From contig CP135238.1 of the NCBI GenBank assembly GCA_032834875.1, positions 1,898,001 to 1,962,000 of the forward strand: a DNA stretch of 64,000 nucleotides, in the 5' to 3' direction. Below the pieces are notes generated by a model, which worked only from the letters and a program-made list of their open reading frames with translations, was not told the origin of the DNA and ran no database searches. This document shows, piece by piece, positions 38,066 through 48,058 of this stretch. The DNA is from Sulfuracidifex metallicus DSM 6482 = JCM 9184 (GTDB taxonomy: Archaea; Thermoproteota; Thermoprotei_A; Sulfolobales; Sulfolobaceae). Position 1 is the first letter of the stretch; every line of letters starts with the position of its first letter. Both the position numbers and the translations under genes were made by a program.

Positions 38066-38591
38066 TCATCTCTTTCAGATAATGCAAAAGGTAATAACTC
38101 TATTTTATTCTGAAGCTTATTTATACTAACATTAATTTTACCCAACTCATAAGATTCCGGAAAATGTTCTAACGATATAACCCTTTCTGCACCATTTATT
38201 GCAAAGTAAATAGATGAATCTGCGTTAGAAGCTCCTACATCAATTATAGTACCTTTGAACGAATCACCATAAGCCCTTTCCTCAAATATTTCGTATAAGT
38301 GAAGTATATCAGCTCCTTTTAAAGTTCTAAGGTAAATGCAGATATCTTTGCATAATAATATTTGATCTGACGAATATTTCTTTATTTCCCATCTTTACTG
38401 AAAAGATTAAGTAAAAAAACAAGAGAATGAATATCTCTAATCTTAATAGAGTAGTTATTCCTAAATGTTACATCGAAGTCTATTTCTCCTTCTTTATTCA
38501 AATATTTTTTAATAATTTTAAAATAGTTCTTTATATATCTAAGTAATAGAATATTTAAATTTATGTTTTCTTTTATTAAACCTAAGTTCAA
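38060..38591 (-). pseudogene. FkbM-family methyltransferase, frameshifted and 3'-truncated
   Basis: The first frame (38591-38382) gives a helical N-terminus with YSIKIRDIHSLVFLL. After a frameshift near 38390 the sequence continues in another frame with GTIIDVGASNADSSIYFA and AERVISLEHFPESYELGK, the SAM-binding motifs I and II of FkbM-type methyltransferases. The frame then loses similarity near 38060, where flippase sequence begins in a different frame, so a deletion joined the two genes. FkbM enzymes methylate sugars or lipids, fitting a lost surface-glycan cluster. Confidence 0.65.
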
Positions 38592-38624
38592 TCTAAGTAG
38601 GCTAAGTTGTTTTAGCTTTAAAAA

Positions 38625-39920
<1,296 letters not shown>

Positions 39921-40153
39921 TCTCTGTAAAGCTATAAGATTATATAATAAATGTCGAATAAATGTGACTATAATTAGTATATAGGATTTTAAATTATAAT
40001 AATATATTTATTTTTTCTGTAATAAAGAAATTAGTTTATTATAGGAGGATAGGAAAGTAGTTAATAAGCACTTTAGTATCTCTTTCATAATATTGAATAT
40101 TAAAATAGACACTACTGAAGAAAATATTTACCTGACAACTTAATTGGTAATTA
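39921..40153. other. AT-rich gap before the glycosyltransferase fragment
   Basis: Strongly AT-rich sequence after the transposon left end. It holds promoter-like A/T runs but no clear gene or structure. Confidence 0.35.
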
Positions 40154-40946
40154 ATGTTTTCAGTTCAGATTCCATCATTTCACGGCAAGTACTTAAGAGA
40201 TGTCTTTGAATCTATAAGAGAGCAGACTTTTCAAGATTATGAAGTAGTCATAGTTAATTCAGGAGGGAATAGCATCACTGACCTCATCCGCGAATACGGT
40301 TTTAAAGAAGTCAAGAAAAACGTTAAGCTTTTAGAAGCCCGTTACTTAGCAAATGAAGTAAGTAAAGGAGATTACGCTTTTCTTTTGGACGAAACTAGGC
40401 CTTTGAGGAGGGATGCTTTAAGTTTCATTTCTAAAAACCTTCATGATATGGTAATCATCGGTGAGAAGGAAGTTGGAGAATCTTTCTGGATTAAAGCTGC
40501 TCAGTTAGATAAGGAAATAGACTTAAGCTTGTAATAATATTTTATCCTTCTTAATTCTCTCTGCTGTCGAAGAGATAAGTAAATATTTTATGGAGATCTT
40601 GTTAAGCAAGTGTGGCAATCCTATACTAAAGAGAAGCGTTAGGAGTAGAATTTATAATGAACATGGAGTTAAATATGAATTTTTTCTATCTATTTATTAT
40701 ACAATGCAAAAGTATGATGTCGAGAGGATACGTGACTGTGTTAGGCGTTTGCCTTACAAATGGATAAATATAAGGAATAGGTATCTAGTTAACGTTTCCG
40801 ATATCAATGTAAAGCTCGAGGATCTATATGAGATTGAAAATTATTACCTTCAGCGTGATGAAATGGAGAGGGCAATTTTGGAACTTGATAAGGATGAGAG
40901 CTGCAATATAATAAATACATTAGTTGAAATTGTTGTAGGGGAGTAG
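40154..40946 (+). pseudogene. Glycosyltransferase family 2-like gene, probably frameshifted
   Basis: The first frame (40154-40534, 126 residues) has the GT2 start VQIPSFHGKYLRDVFESIREQTFQDYEVVIVNSGG and a degenerate nucleotide-binding LLDETRPLRRDAL. The second frame (open from 40527, ATG at 40590, to 40946) continues directly after one frameshift with a basic, Tyr-rich C-terminal domain. I read them as one broken gene, though two separate small genes cannot be excluded. The typical D-x-D is DET here, so activity is doubtful. Confidence 0.45.
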
Positions 40947-41175
40947 CTTGATGAATTTAATATTTTTGTATATAATTTATATTAAAACGTATGCATTAAG
41001 CGTGACAGAACTACCTTTACAACTTCTCTACAAACCAAGACTACCGAGTAGCTCACCATATCTACTTAATGTAGCACTTTGAAATTCCTTTCTGCTTTCC
41101 TTGACCCAAACCATCTCATATCCTCCATCAGGTAGACTGACAGTGTTTTTAAATTCAGGCCTTTTAAAAAGACAC

Positions 41176-42225
41176 ATGATGAACATAGCTGTCAGGCTAC
41201 TTTGGAACAGCGGAGTCCCAAGGATGGCAGTCGAGGAGGCAAGGCACACGGGGTGGAAGCTCGTGGTCTACAGGGACGCAGGGGGAAACTACGACTTGAG
41301 TGGAGTGGACTACACGATCCTTAGGAGGAAAGGTGAGAAAGGAGGTCTACTCTCTCACATCTCCTCCTTCATCACATCCCTTTACGCTGGCCACCGCGGT
41401 AAGGAAGCGACGGTGGACCTCGACCTCATCCTGAAAGCTAGGTCCTTGAGGGGGTACGCCCTTTTTCACGACCAGTTCGCGGGGATCACGGGCTACTTGA
41501 GGAAGAGGAAGACAGGGGAGGAATACGCCCTTTACCTCCACGAGACCACCCTCACTGTGCCTGGTGTTAAGTACCTTCTCCCGCGGGAGATGGAGAGGAG
41601 AGTCATCAGAGAGGCAAAGAAGGTGGTCACTAACTCCATGTGGAACAGGGACGTGCTGAGAGAGAAGGGTTTCGACGCTGACGTGGTCTACCCTGGGTGT
41701 TACCCAGCAGAGAAGATAAGCGACTCGCGCGAGAGGTTAGTGCTTAGCGTCTCCATGTGGGACGCTGGGAGGAAACCCCACCTATACGGTGAGATTTCTC
41801 GACGCGTGAAGGCAAAGTTCGTCATGGCTGGTTCCTGGGCTAGGGAAGACACTCGAAGACAGTTCGAGAGGGAGTACGGAGACACAGTGACAGTCACGGG
41901 GAAGGTAAGCGACCAGGAGTTGATGTCTCTCTACTCCCGGGCTTCCGTCCTGGTTAGGTTCGGCTTCAACGAACGCGGTCCAGGGATGGGAGTTCTAGAG
42001 GCAATGGGCTACGGCGTCCCTGTCGTAGTGAACGAAGGTTTAGGTAGCAAGGAACTCGTTAAACAGGGAGAGAACGGCTTCGTGGTGAAGGACGTGGAGG
42101 AAGCCTCTTCCAGGATAAACGAGATCTTGGAGGACCCTCTTCCCATGGGGAGGAACGCTTGGGAGACTGCGAAGTCGCTCTCCTGGGAGAACCACGCCAA
42201 GCGCCTCAAGGAAATATTGTCTTAA
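41176..42225 (+). CDS. Glycosyltransferase family 4 (GT-B fold)
   Basis: A 349-residue retaining glycosyltransferase. It has a basic loop after the first strand ([13 protein letters not shown]), [17 protein letters not shown] at the domain hinge, and the donor-binding [25 protein letters not shown] with the E-x7-E-like pattern. The ATG at 41176 is preferred because TTTTTAAATTCAGGCCTTTTAAAAAG lies just upstream and would give a leaderless mRNA. GC content and codon use (CTC, GTC, GGG) are clearly higher than in the AT-rich neighbours, which suggests acquisition from elsewhere. Confidence 0.88.
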   Translation: MMNIAVRLLWNSGVPRMAVEEARHTGWKLVVYRDAGGNYDLSGVDYTILRRKGEKGGLLSHISSFITSLYAGHRGKEATVDLDLILKARSLRGYALFHDQFAGITGYLRKRKTGEEYALYLHETTLTVPGVKYLLPREMERRVIREAKKVVTNSMWNRDVLREKGFDADVVYPGCYPAEKISDSRERLVLSVSMWDAGRKPHLYGEISRRVKAKFVMAGSWAREDTRRQFEREYGDTVTVTGKVSDQELMSLYSRASVLVRFGFNERGPGMGVLEAMGYGVPVVVNEGLGSKELVKQGENGFVVKDVEEASSRINEILEDPLPMGRNAWETAKSLSWENHAKRLKEILS

Positions 42226-43323
42226 CCTGAGGATGACAAATTATGAAAAGTGACAGAGAGATATGGAACGTATATACACATACATATAATCACACATAGA
42301 GAGAGAAAAAAGAGATATTCTATCTTTTTTTAAAAAATAATGAATGGAGACAGTTTCCTTTCTTCTTAACGTGCGGAGACATCTCATGCTAAATTAGAAG
42401 CTAATGTCCCTCTTGAGATGAGAGAAACAGAGTATCTCACAGGGTATAACCAGAGGCTAGGTTACCATGACATTTCACCTTCATGAACGTGGCACTCAAG
42501 CATCTTATGGTTAGCTGTTCAGCCGTGAGCCCATAAGTTATCCTCTAAGATCTTCACGCTCAAGCCTCTATCCCTTTCTTAAAGTTCCTCACTACGAGGA
42601 AAAGGTCTAGGCGTAAAGATACCTTTTCCTGCCGTCATTCTTTACTTCTTTGAATTTCAAAAGACAAGGTTAGCACGTAATATGTGTTTCTCTAGCTATA
42701 TTGTTTAAGTCTACGGTATACATCTGTAAAATTTCCCAATCTTAAGTCTAAGTAAGTTACATTCAATTCAAAAGAATCGTCTCAAAAACTTTTTAAACTA
42801 ACATATATATAATTTTAGAAGTAATCTAAAAAATAAAAACAAATCAAAGAAAAGATCATGTCTACAGCAAAAGAGATAATCAAAAAGTATTAATAATATT
42901 TTCAATTAAATATTTAATTAAACAGTTAATTGTATATTTAATTAGTATCTTTAGATCAATAAGAAATTCATTTAAATTAGAAGTAGGCAAGAAGATACTC
43001 AATAAGATAGAACTATACTCGATATCAGTCAAAAATTATGTGTGGTAGAAAATCTCTGTCATTGATGGACTGTATTTATAAATATCCTAGTAGTATTTTG
43101 TTAAGTTTCTCTTGGGATTTCTTAGTCACACTATCCTTCAGTCTTTACATCTTGAGGGATTTGGCAGAGGCAATACATTTGTTTATAAGGCCTACTTTAT
43201 TTCTCTTTCTAGGATTAATTTCTTTTTTCCTCTTATTTTACAGATATATTCTAACAAAAACTTGAACTTGTTCAGGCTCTTGCGTTCTATTGCACTTTAG
43301 TGAAAAGGACTGCAAAGCTTAGT
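42226..43323. other. Gene-poor region, 1.1 kb
   Basis: The first 430 bases are GC-richer, with stops in every frame, and look like decayed coding sequence on the minus strand, but I cannot name it. The rest is very AT-rich. A 75-codon hydrophobic plus-strand frame at 43038-43265 has low-complexity Leu/Phe composition and no support. Confidence 0.4.
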
Positions 43324-43947
43324 TTATTGAGCTCTTTTGACTCCCTTGACGCACATATATGCTCCTTCCTCGTCTTCCCTGGGAAACTCAGGAGTCTCCT
43401 GGTCAGCTGGACCATAACGCAAGACTGATACGATCTTCTCGATTTTAAAGAACTTACTTACCAAGGTAACGAAGTCCTTCCCAGATATGAAATGGGCATG
43501 AGAATAATACTTATGACCTCTCCTTCCCAACTGAGAATAGAACTCTCCCCAAGGCGAGTCAGCCTTCACTACACAACCTACAAAGTAACCTCTTGTAACC
43601 CTTTCAACCTCTCTCATGAATTCCTCCAAGTTATCCAGGAAACACAACGTTACTGAGGTAAACACGCATGGGAAAGCCCCTTCTCTGAAGGGAAGAAAGT
43701 GGGCTTCAGCTTGCACCCTATCCCCTTTCATTGAACGGAGTACAAGCTCCGAGATGTCCACGGACACTACTCGTCCATTAATGCTCTCGTGGAATATTGA
43801 GGGACCTGATCCAACGTCCAGACAGTTCTCCAACTTCAGCATTTCAATTACCTTCCTTTCGTTCTCGTAAGTTACCTTGTGGACTCTATACCAGTTAAGA
43901 TAGCCATCTGGATCGTCGAACAAGTTCATATTTCTGTATGCGGTCAA
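43324..43947 (-). CDS. SAM-dependent methyltransferase (type 11)
   Basis: A 207-residue class I methyltransferase. Motif I is CLDVGSGPSIFHE, motif II VVSVDISELVLRSM, and the FREGAFPCVFTSVTLCFLDN stretch is motif IV and after. This pattern is typical of Methyltransf_11 enzymes that modify small molecules or lipids. The N-terminus (NLFDDPDGYLNWYRVHKVTYENE) resembles UbiE/menaquinone-like methyltransferases of archaea. No partner gene is adjacent; it stands inside an island of mobile-element debris. Confidence 0.85.
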   Translation of the reverse strand: MTAYRNMNLFDDPDGYLNWYRVHKVTYENERKVIEMLKLENCLDVGSGPSIFHESINGRVVSVDISELVLRSMKGDRVQAEAHFLPFREGAFPCVFTSVTLCFLDNLEEFMREVERVTRGYFVGCVVKADSPWGEFYSQLGRRGHKYYSHAHFISGKDFVTLVSKFFKIEKIVSVLRYGPADQETPEFPREDEEGAYMCVKGVKRAQ

Positions 43948-44459
43948 AAGTTTTTAACCATTCCATGATTTTTGTGAACCTGCCATGCCCTAGACAAACT
44001 TCTTAGTTCGAAGCCTCACCTTATCAAAAGAGGGCGGAGATCAACGCTAGTCCCAAACCAGAGCACTTCCTGCATTAGTTGAATAAACGTAGCTCCAGAT
44101 GAGGAAGAGAGGGGTACTTCATGAACGATCATTTTAACTAGGACGTATAGGCTACGCTCATCACGTCATGATTACCATTATGATCTTGAAACTGTATTTA
44201 AACCCTAATCCTAATATAAGGGAATCCTAATATAAGGGATTGTATACAACCCTCAGCGGTATTATTTCTTCCACACTTTTAACTCATGATAGTATAAAAT
44301 TCCGTATAAAATTCTACATTTTCCTCCCAAAGAGAAGATCATATACTGTCGCAACCTACACATGACGCAAAAAATAATTTGTATGCGCCTTAAAAGACAA
44401 ATATAAATAAAACATTAATTAGCTGCATGTATACTATGTGATTTATTTTTTAACTTGAT
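43948..44459. other. Intergenic region with a 16-base-period repeat
   Basis: About 510 bases with no supported gene. At 44207-44239 the 17-mer AATCCTAATATAAGGGA occurs twice, sharing one base. The GC-richer section at 43980-44130 has stops in all frames and is probably decayed coding sequence. Confidence 0.4.
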
Positions 44460-44772
44460 GGGAGTCAAGGGGTCGGAAGATCTCCATCATAGGGTAGAGA
44501 TGAATAGCCCCTTATAGAAACGTTATCTATAATTATGAAAATCAATAATCTCTTAGACCTCGGTTGAAAGAGCTGGGTCTTACGGTTGATACTGGAGAAC
44601 TAAAGTATGTGGAGAGGAACCCTCCGTACCTCTCTTCCACACGGACATCACAAATCGTTTCCGTTAGGTGGAACCTCCGCTGTGAGTGAAGAGGGATCTA
44701 GGTTGCTCTCAGAAACGGGAAATCTCCATCGCGAGGTAGTGGTGCCCCGTCCGTAAGAGCGTGGTAGTTCAA
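44460..44772 (+). mobile_element. Decayed tnpB tail with omega-RNA-like right end
   Basis: Homologous to 33060-33384 and, at its 3' end, to the right end at 34376-34461. It has GAAATCTCCATCGCGAGG, then GCCCCGTCCGTAAG and GTAGTTC. A short frame reading LKELGLTVDTGELKYVERNP, ending in SVRWNLRCE, is probably the last part of a lost TnpB. The scaffold hairpins are better kept than the gene. Confidence 0.55.
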
Positions 44773-44807
44773 CAAAATAGTTATAGTCTCCATTAATTTA
44801 CTTTTAC

Positions 44808-45015
44808 TAACTTCCTCCGCTCTTCGATGGCGAGGGTTTTCCTCATCGATTCAGTCTTATACATCTCATCTGATGACAGCGGAGAGACTCATATACACAG
44901 TCCATTAAGGCTCAAGGTTGCAACGGCATCAAGGTCGTTCTGATAACCACTAGTATACGAAAAATATCAATGCCCTGCTTCCCTCATCTTTTGACCGCAC
45001 TTAGAGCATGATATG
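44808..45015 (-). mobile_element. Decayed 3' end of a family 1 tnpB
   Basis: The sequence follows the 3' end of the tnpB at 38669 block by block: CTTCCTCC, GGCGAGGGTT-TTCCTCATCGATTC, ATCAAGGTCGTTCTGATAACCAC (the DRD-containing region) and CCGCACTTAGAGCATGA (zinc ribbon). Stops interrupt every frame. About 200 bases remain. It lies 160 bases before the peptide gene at 45176. Confidence 0.6.
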
Positions 45016-45175
45016 ATACTTAAATTCAAGGAAGAAGGGAATGAGGTATACATGTCATCATACTTAAATGATATTATATAAAGGACTTATGGTATAAAAT
45101 ATTTAAACGTAAAGTCTGTTTTTTTTTAAAAAAATAAATAAAAATGAGCTAAGAGTAAGTGTAAATGAGCTAAAC
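45016..45175 (+). promoter_or_regulatory. Promoter region of the peptide-radical SAM operon
   Basis: 160 AT-rich bases. Candidate TATA elements are AATATTTAAA at 45098-45107 and the T/A run at 45118-45140. A direct repeat, AAATGAGCTAA, occurs at 45142-45152 and 45163-45173, a 21-base spacing that places both copies on the same face of the helix, immediately before the ATG at 45176. It may be a regulator site. The start has no ribosome binding site, which fits a short-leader mRNA. Confidence 0.5.
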
Positions 45176-45301
45176 ATGATATTAGATCAGTTCGGAAGAA
45201 TAAAGGAAACTAAAGGAATAAATGAAAACACAATAGAGTACCTAATTCTAGCTAACCAGCTCACTGGACCGATATTGAAATGCGGTAATTTCATTTGCTA
45301 G
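45176..45301 (+). CDS. Putative RiPP precursor peptide (41 residues)
   Basis: A 41-codon gene too short for usual annotation. The peptide starts MILDQFGRIKETKG, is hydrophilic to residue 22, then amphipathic and hydrophobic (EYLILANQLTGPI), and ends LKCGNFIC with Cys36 and Cys41 at the very C-terminus. The stop is 10 bases before the radical SAM gene, with GTGGGA between as a weak ribosome site. Small peptide, radical SAM enzyme with a SPASM-like domain, and exporter in that order is the hallmark of RiPP clusters. The final CGNFIC would then be the core, with Cys-centred links likely. No homolog is known to me, so the role is inference from context. Confidence 0.6.
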   Translation: MILDQFGRIKETKGINENTIEYLILANQLTGPILKCGNFIC

Positions 45302-45311
45302 TGGGATAAAA

Positions 45312-46304
45312 ATGAATAAGGAAGATATTATAAATTTTTTTAATAAAAGAATTACAATAGTGATTCTACCTACAGAACAATGTAACTTTAGATGTATATA
45401 TTGTTATGAAAAATTTGAGAATAATAAAATGAATAGAAAAGTAATTGATGCTCTTAAAAATTTTCTAGAGAAGAGAATGATAGATCTAGATAGTTTAAGA
45501 GTAATATGGTTCGGAGGAGAGCCACTATTGGCTTACGATACTGTACTTGAGATCATGGAATATATTAATTCAAAAACTATAGAAGGAGTTCCCAAAATAG
45601 AAGGATTTATGGTAACCAATGGATATCTACTAAATCTAGATAAGGCCAAAAAGCTTACAGAACTTCATGTAAACGAATTTCAGATTACCTTGGATGGCGA
45701 TGAGGACATTCATAATAGAAGAAGAATCAATATAGGTAAAAGATGCACATTCAACGTGATATGGAACAACATTAAATCTATTCTCAACTCCAATATTCCT
45801 TTAAAGATATATCTACGGATCCATCTATCCTCTGACAACATTGAATCTGTAAAATCTCTATTAAACAGAATAAAAAGAGAAATAGAATTACCTAGTAATC
45901 TAATAATCTCTTTCGCTAGATTAGGGAAATATGGTAGTGATTACGATAAATATTTGAATACAATGAATAATAACTCTATCTTAAAAGAATTAGTAAATTA
46001 TGCCAATAGCCTTGGCTTAAAGATAGGATATCCAGATCTCAAAACTTCTTTATGTTATGCGTCCTTACCAACGTCCTTTGTTATAAGATCTAACGGGAAG
46101 TTAAGTAAATGCACGTTACTGCTTAGAGACGAAATTAACACGGTAGGAGAACTAAAAGAAGATGGTAGTTTAAATTTATATCAAGATAAAATAAGATGGT
46201 GGTCTAGAGGATTTTTTAGTGGCAATTCTAATGAATTAATATGCCCAGCCCAACCTTCAGAGTTCTTTTATAATCTCAAAGTTTTTGGTGACTTAAAAGA
46301 ATGA
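45312..46304 (+). CDS. Radical SAM peptide maturase with partial SPASM domain
   Basis: A 330-residue protein. The SAM cluster is C24-x3-C28-x2-C31 (EQCNFRCIYCYE), followed by GGEP at 68-71, a typical SAM-binding motif. The C-terminal region has three Cys only (C248 before FVIRSNGKLSKC, C267, and C311), so at most one auxiliary cluster like a shortened SPASM or twitch domain. There is no N-terminal peptide-recognition (RRE) domain, as only about 14 residues precede the barrel. Family members form thioether, C-C or epimer links on peptides. The upstream 41-residue peptide is the likely substrate. The DNA is much more AT-rich than the flanking metabolic genes. Confidence 0.8.
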   Translation: MNKEDIINFFNKRITIVILPTEQCNFRCIYCYEKFENNKMNRKVIDALKNFLEKRMIDLDSLRVIWFGGEPLLAYDTVLEIMEYINSKTIEGVPKIEGFMVTNGYLLNLDKAKKLTELHVNEFQITLDGDEDIHNRRRINIGKRCTFNVIWNNIKSILNSNIPLKIYLRIHLSSDNIESVKSLLNRIKREIELPSNLIISFARLGKYGSDYDKYLNTMNNNSILKELVNYANSLGLKIGYPDLKTSLCYASLPTSFVIRSNGKLSKCTLLLRDEINTVGELKEDGSLNLYQDKIRWWSRGFFSGNSNELICPAQPSEFFYNLKVFGDLKE

Positions 46305-47464
46305 AGTTCACTGATCCACTTAGGAACGATGGAACCAGGAAGATTGTTATATCAGAAGTCCTCTATCAGGAGAGTCCTCTTATTGAAGCGATACTAATGT
46401 TTATATATTATATATCTAAAAATATACTATTTGTAGGGCTGTTAATCTCCTTGATGTCCACGATAACATTAACAATGCCTATTAAAGGTATTTTATTCGA
46501 TAAATACAACCCAAATTCCGTAGCTAAGATCTCGAAGTTGCTCGCAAACGGATGCTATCTCCTTGTAGCGATATTATCATTCCTTTACACTTTGCCCTAC
46601 TCCATTTACTTTATCATAATATTTCTATTCATTGGCTTAAACATAGAATCGTTAGCAGGTTTCATATTAGGAGAGTGGATCAAGGAGAATGCAAAAGAAG
46701 AAGATACTAATATTATATTCTCATTTAGCTTCACATTAACTACGATAATAGGAGCAATAGTTATGTTACTGGTAGGAATTCTAGCTGAGACCTACGGGTT
46801 GATAGTAATTCAGATATATATTACTATTTATGTTATTTTACAATATATTAGATTGCTAATTATATCAAGTATAAAAATAAACAGAAATAAGGTTAGAACC
46901 AGCAAGATATACTTTAGGACTGGAATAAAAGACATTAGGTTGCTCCTACTGACATTTTCCGCAGTGATATTTTATTTCATCGCTTCAGGAACCTCGGTGG
47001 TTATCGTAAACATTATAGACAAAATAGGAAATTTCTTCGAAGTCTATGGAATTTATAGCTCTTTATCTTATTTCATAGCCTCTTTCGGAGGGTACCTTGC
47101 TTCTTTGACTTTCACTAAAAAGATTTCGCATCTCTTTCTCTTTCCTTTGATCTACTCAGGGATAAGCTTTCTCTTACTTTACTTCCCCTCGACGCTCTCT
47201 ATATGGATTTTTACGTTAGTTTCCTCGCTTTCGATGGCAATATTTTCCTTAAATTACTATTCTATTTTGAATATCATTGTAAGCCAGGAACAATATGGAA
47301 TACAGACTGGCTTTAGTAATGCCATGCAGAGTATTGGGAGTTTGGTGTCGCCATTAATATTCTCTTCCGTAATAGAGTTATTTTCTCTATCTGGTATAAT
47401 AATTATAGTAGCCTTCTTTGTATTAATTTGTTTAGCAACATTAGCAATATTTAGTAAACTTTAA
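46301..47464 (+). CDS. MFS-type exporter of the peptide operon
   Basis: A 387-residue protein with about 11-12 membrane helices in two halves, joined by a charged loop (SSIKINRNKVRTSKIYFRTG). It has a GILFDKYNPNS loop between helices 2 and 3, a weak version of the MFS G-x-x-x-D/R-x motif. Its ATG overlaps the radical SAM stop (ATGA), so the genes are coupled. The natural reading is export of the modified peptide or immunity to it. Other substrates cannot be excluded. AT-rich like its operon partners. Confidence 0.7.
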   Translation: MKFTDPLRNDGTRKIVISEVLYQESPLIEAILMFIYYISKNILFVGLLISLMSTITLTMPIKGILFDKYNPNSVAKISKLLANGCYLLVAILSFLYTLPYSIYFIIIFLFIGLNIESLAGFILGEWIKENAKEEDTNIIFSFSFTLTTIIGAIVMLLVGILAETYGLIVIQIYITIYVILQYIRLLIISSIKINRNKVRTSKIYFRTGIKDIRLLLLTFSAVIFYFIASGTSVVIVNIIDKIGNFFEVYGIYSSLSYFIASFGGYLASLTFTKKISHLFLFPLIYSGISFLLLYFPSTLSIWIFTLVSSLSMAIFSLNYYSILNIIVSQEQYGIQTGFSNAMQSIGSLVSPLIFSSVIELFSLSGIIIIVAFFVLICLATLAIFSKL

Positions 47465-47764
47465 CTCCACTTTATAGCTAATTATTATTTCTTTTATACT
47501 ATGATTTAAATAAAGAATTAATATTTTTTGTCTTTCCTTACAATTTCATGCTCGTAACTTTCAGAACTTATTAATACGAATGCATTTTACTATTCCAAGT
47601 TAAATTGTCATTGCTGATTTATATATTAACAGAGTAAAATAAATTTAATTAATATAAACTATAATATTAGAGAAGATATTTATTAAATGAACTATAATTA
47701 TGAGTCTAATTGAAATTAACTCGTACTAAGTCGATATAAAATAAAATTCAAGTGGATAACTAAC

Positions 47765-48015
47765 TCCCTCATTGCATAGCGATGGTTTCCCTCTTCGATC
47801 CGCGGTTACGCCTCTCATTAAAGGTTAAGTTGAGAGGGTTAGATAACTCCTCACGATAAGGTCACCTAAAGCGACGACCCAGCGGTGGTTCTCATAATTA
47901 CAAGTAAACCTAAAACATCAGCGTGATATCTCCACCTTTTCTGACTGCAGCTAGTACATCCAATATGAATTAGAGTGCATAACCTGCTGCGTACTTAAAG
48001 TAAGATCATTGCAAA
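47765..48015 (-). mobile_element. Decayed 3' end of a family 1 tnpB
   Basis: A second degenerate copy of the tnpB 3' end, in the same orientation as 44808-45015. Conserved blocks: GCGATGGTTTCCCTCTTCGATCCGC, CGGTGGTTCTCATAATTACAAG and a degenerate zinc-ribbon stretch. All frames contain stops. With the 44808 copy it brackets the peptide operon. The 47465-47764 gap between is AT-rich and empty. Confidence 0.5.
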
Positions 48016-48058
48016 TGTTCGCATTTCTTCCCTGTGCGAAAAGCTACTTAAGGAATAG

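Noticed and set aside
40590-40946. Independent 118-codon gene
   Set aside because: The open frame continues upstream of its ATG to meet the glycosyltransferase frame, so a frameshifted single gene is the simpler reading.
43038-43265. 75-codon hydrophobic open frame on the plus strand
   Set aside because: Low-complexity Leu/Phe/Ser composition in very AT-rich DNA, no ribosome site or promoter, and no fold pattern; likely a chance frame.
44460-44772. Stable tRNA or rRNA-like structured RNA
   Set aside because: No tRNA arms or conserved loops; the similarity to the tnpB right end explains the hairpins.
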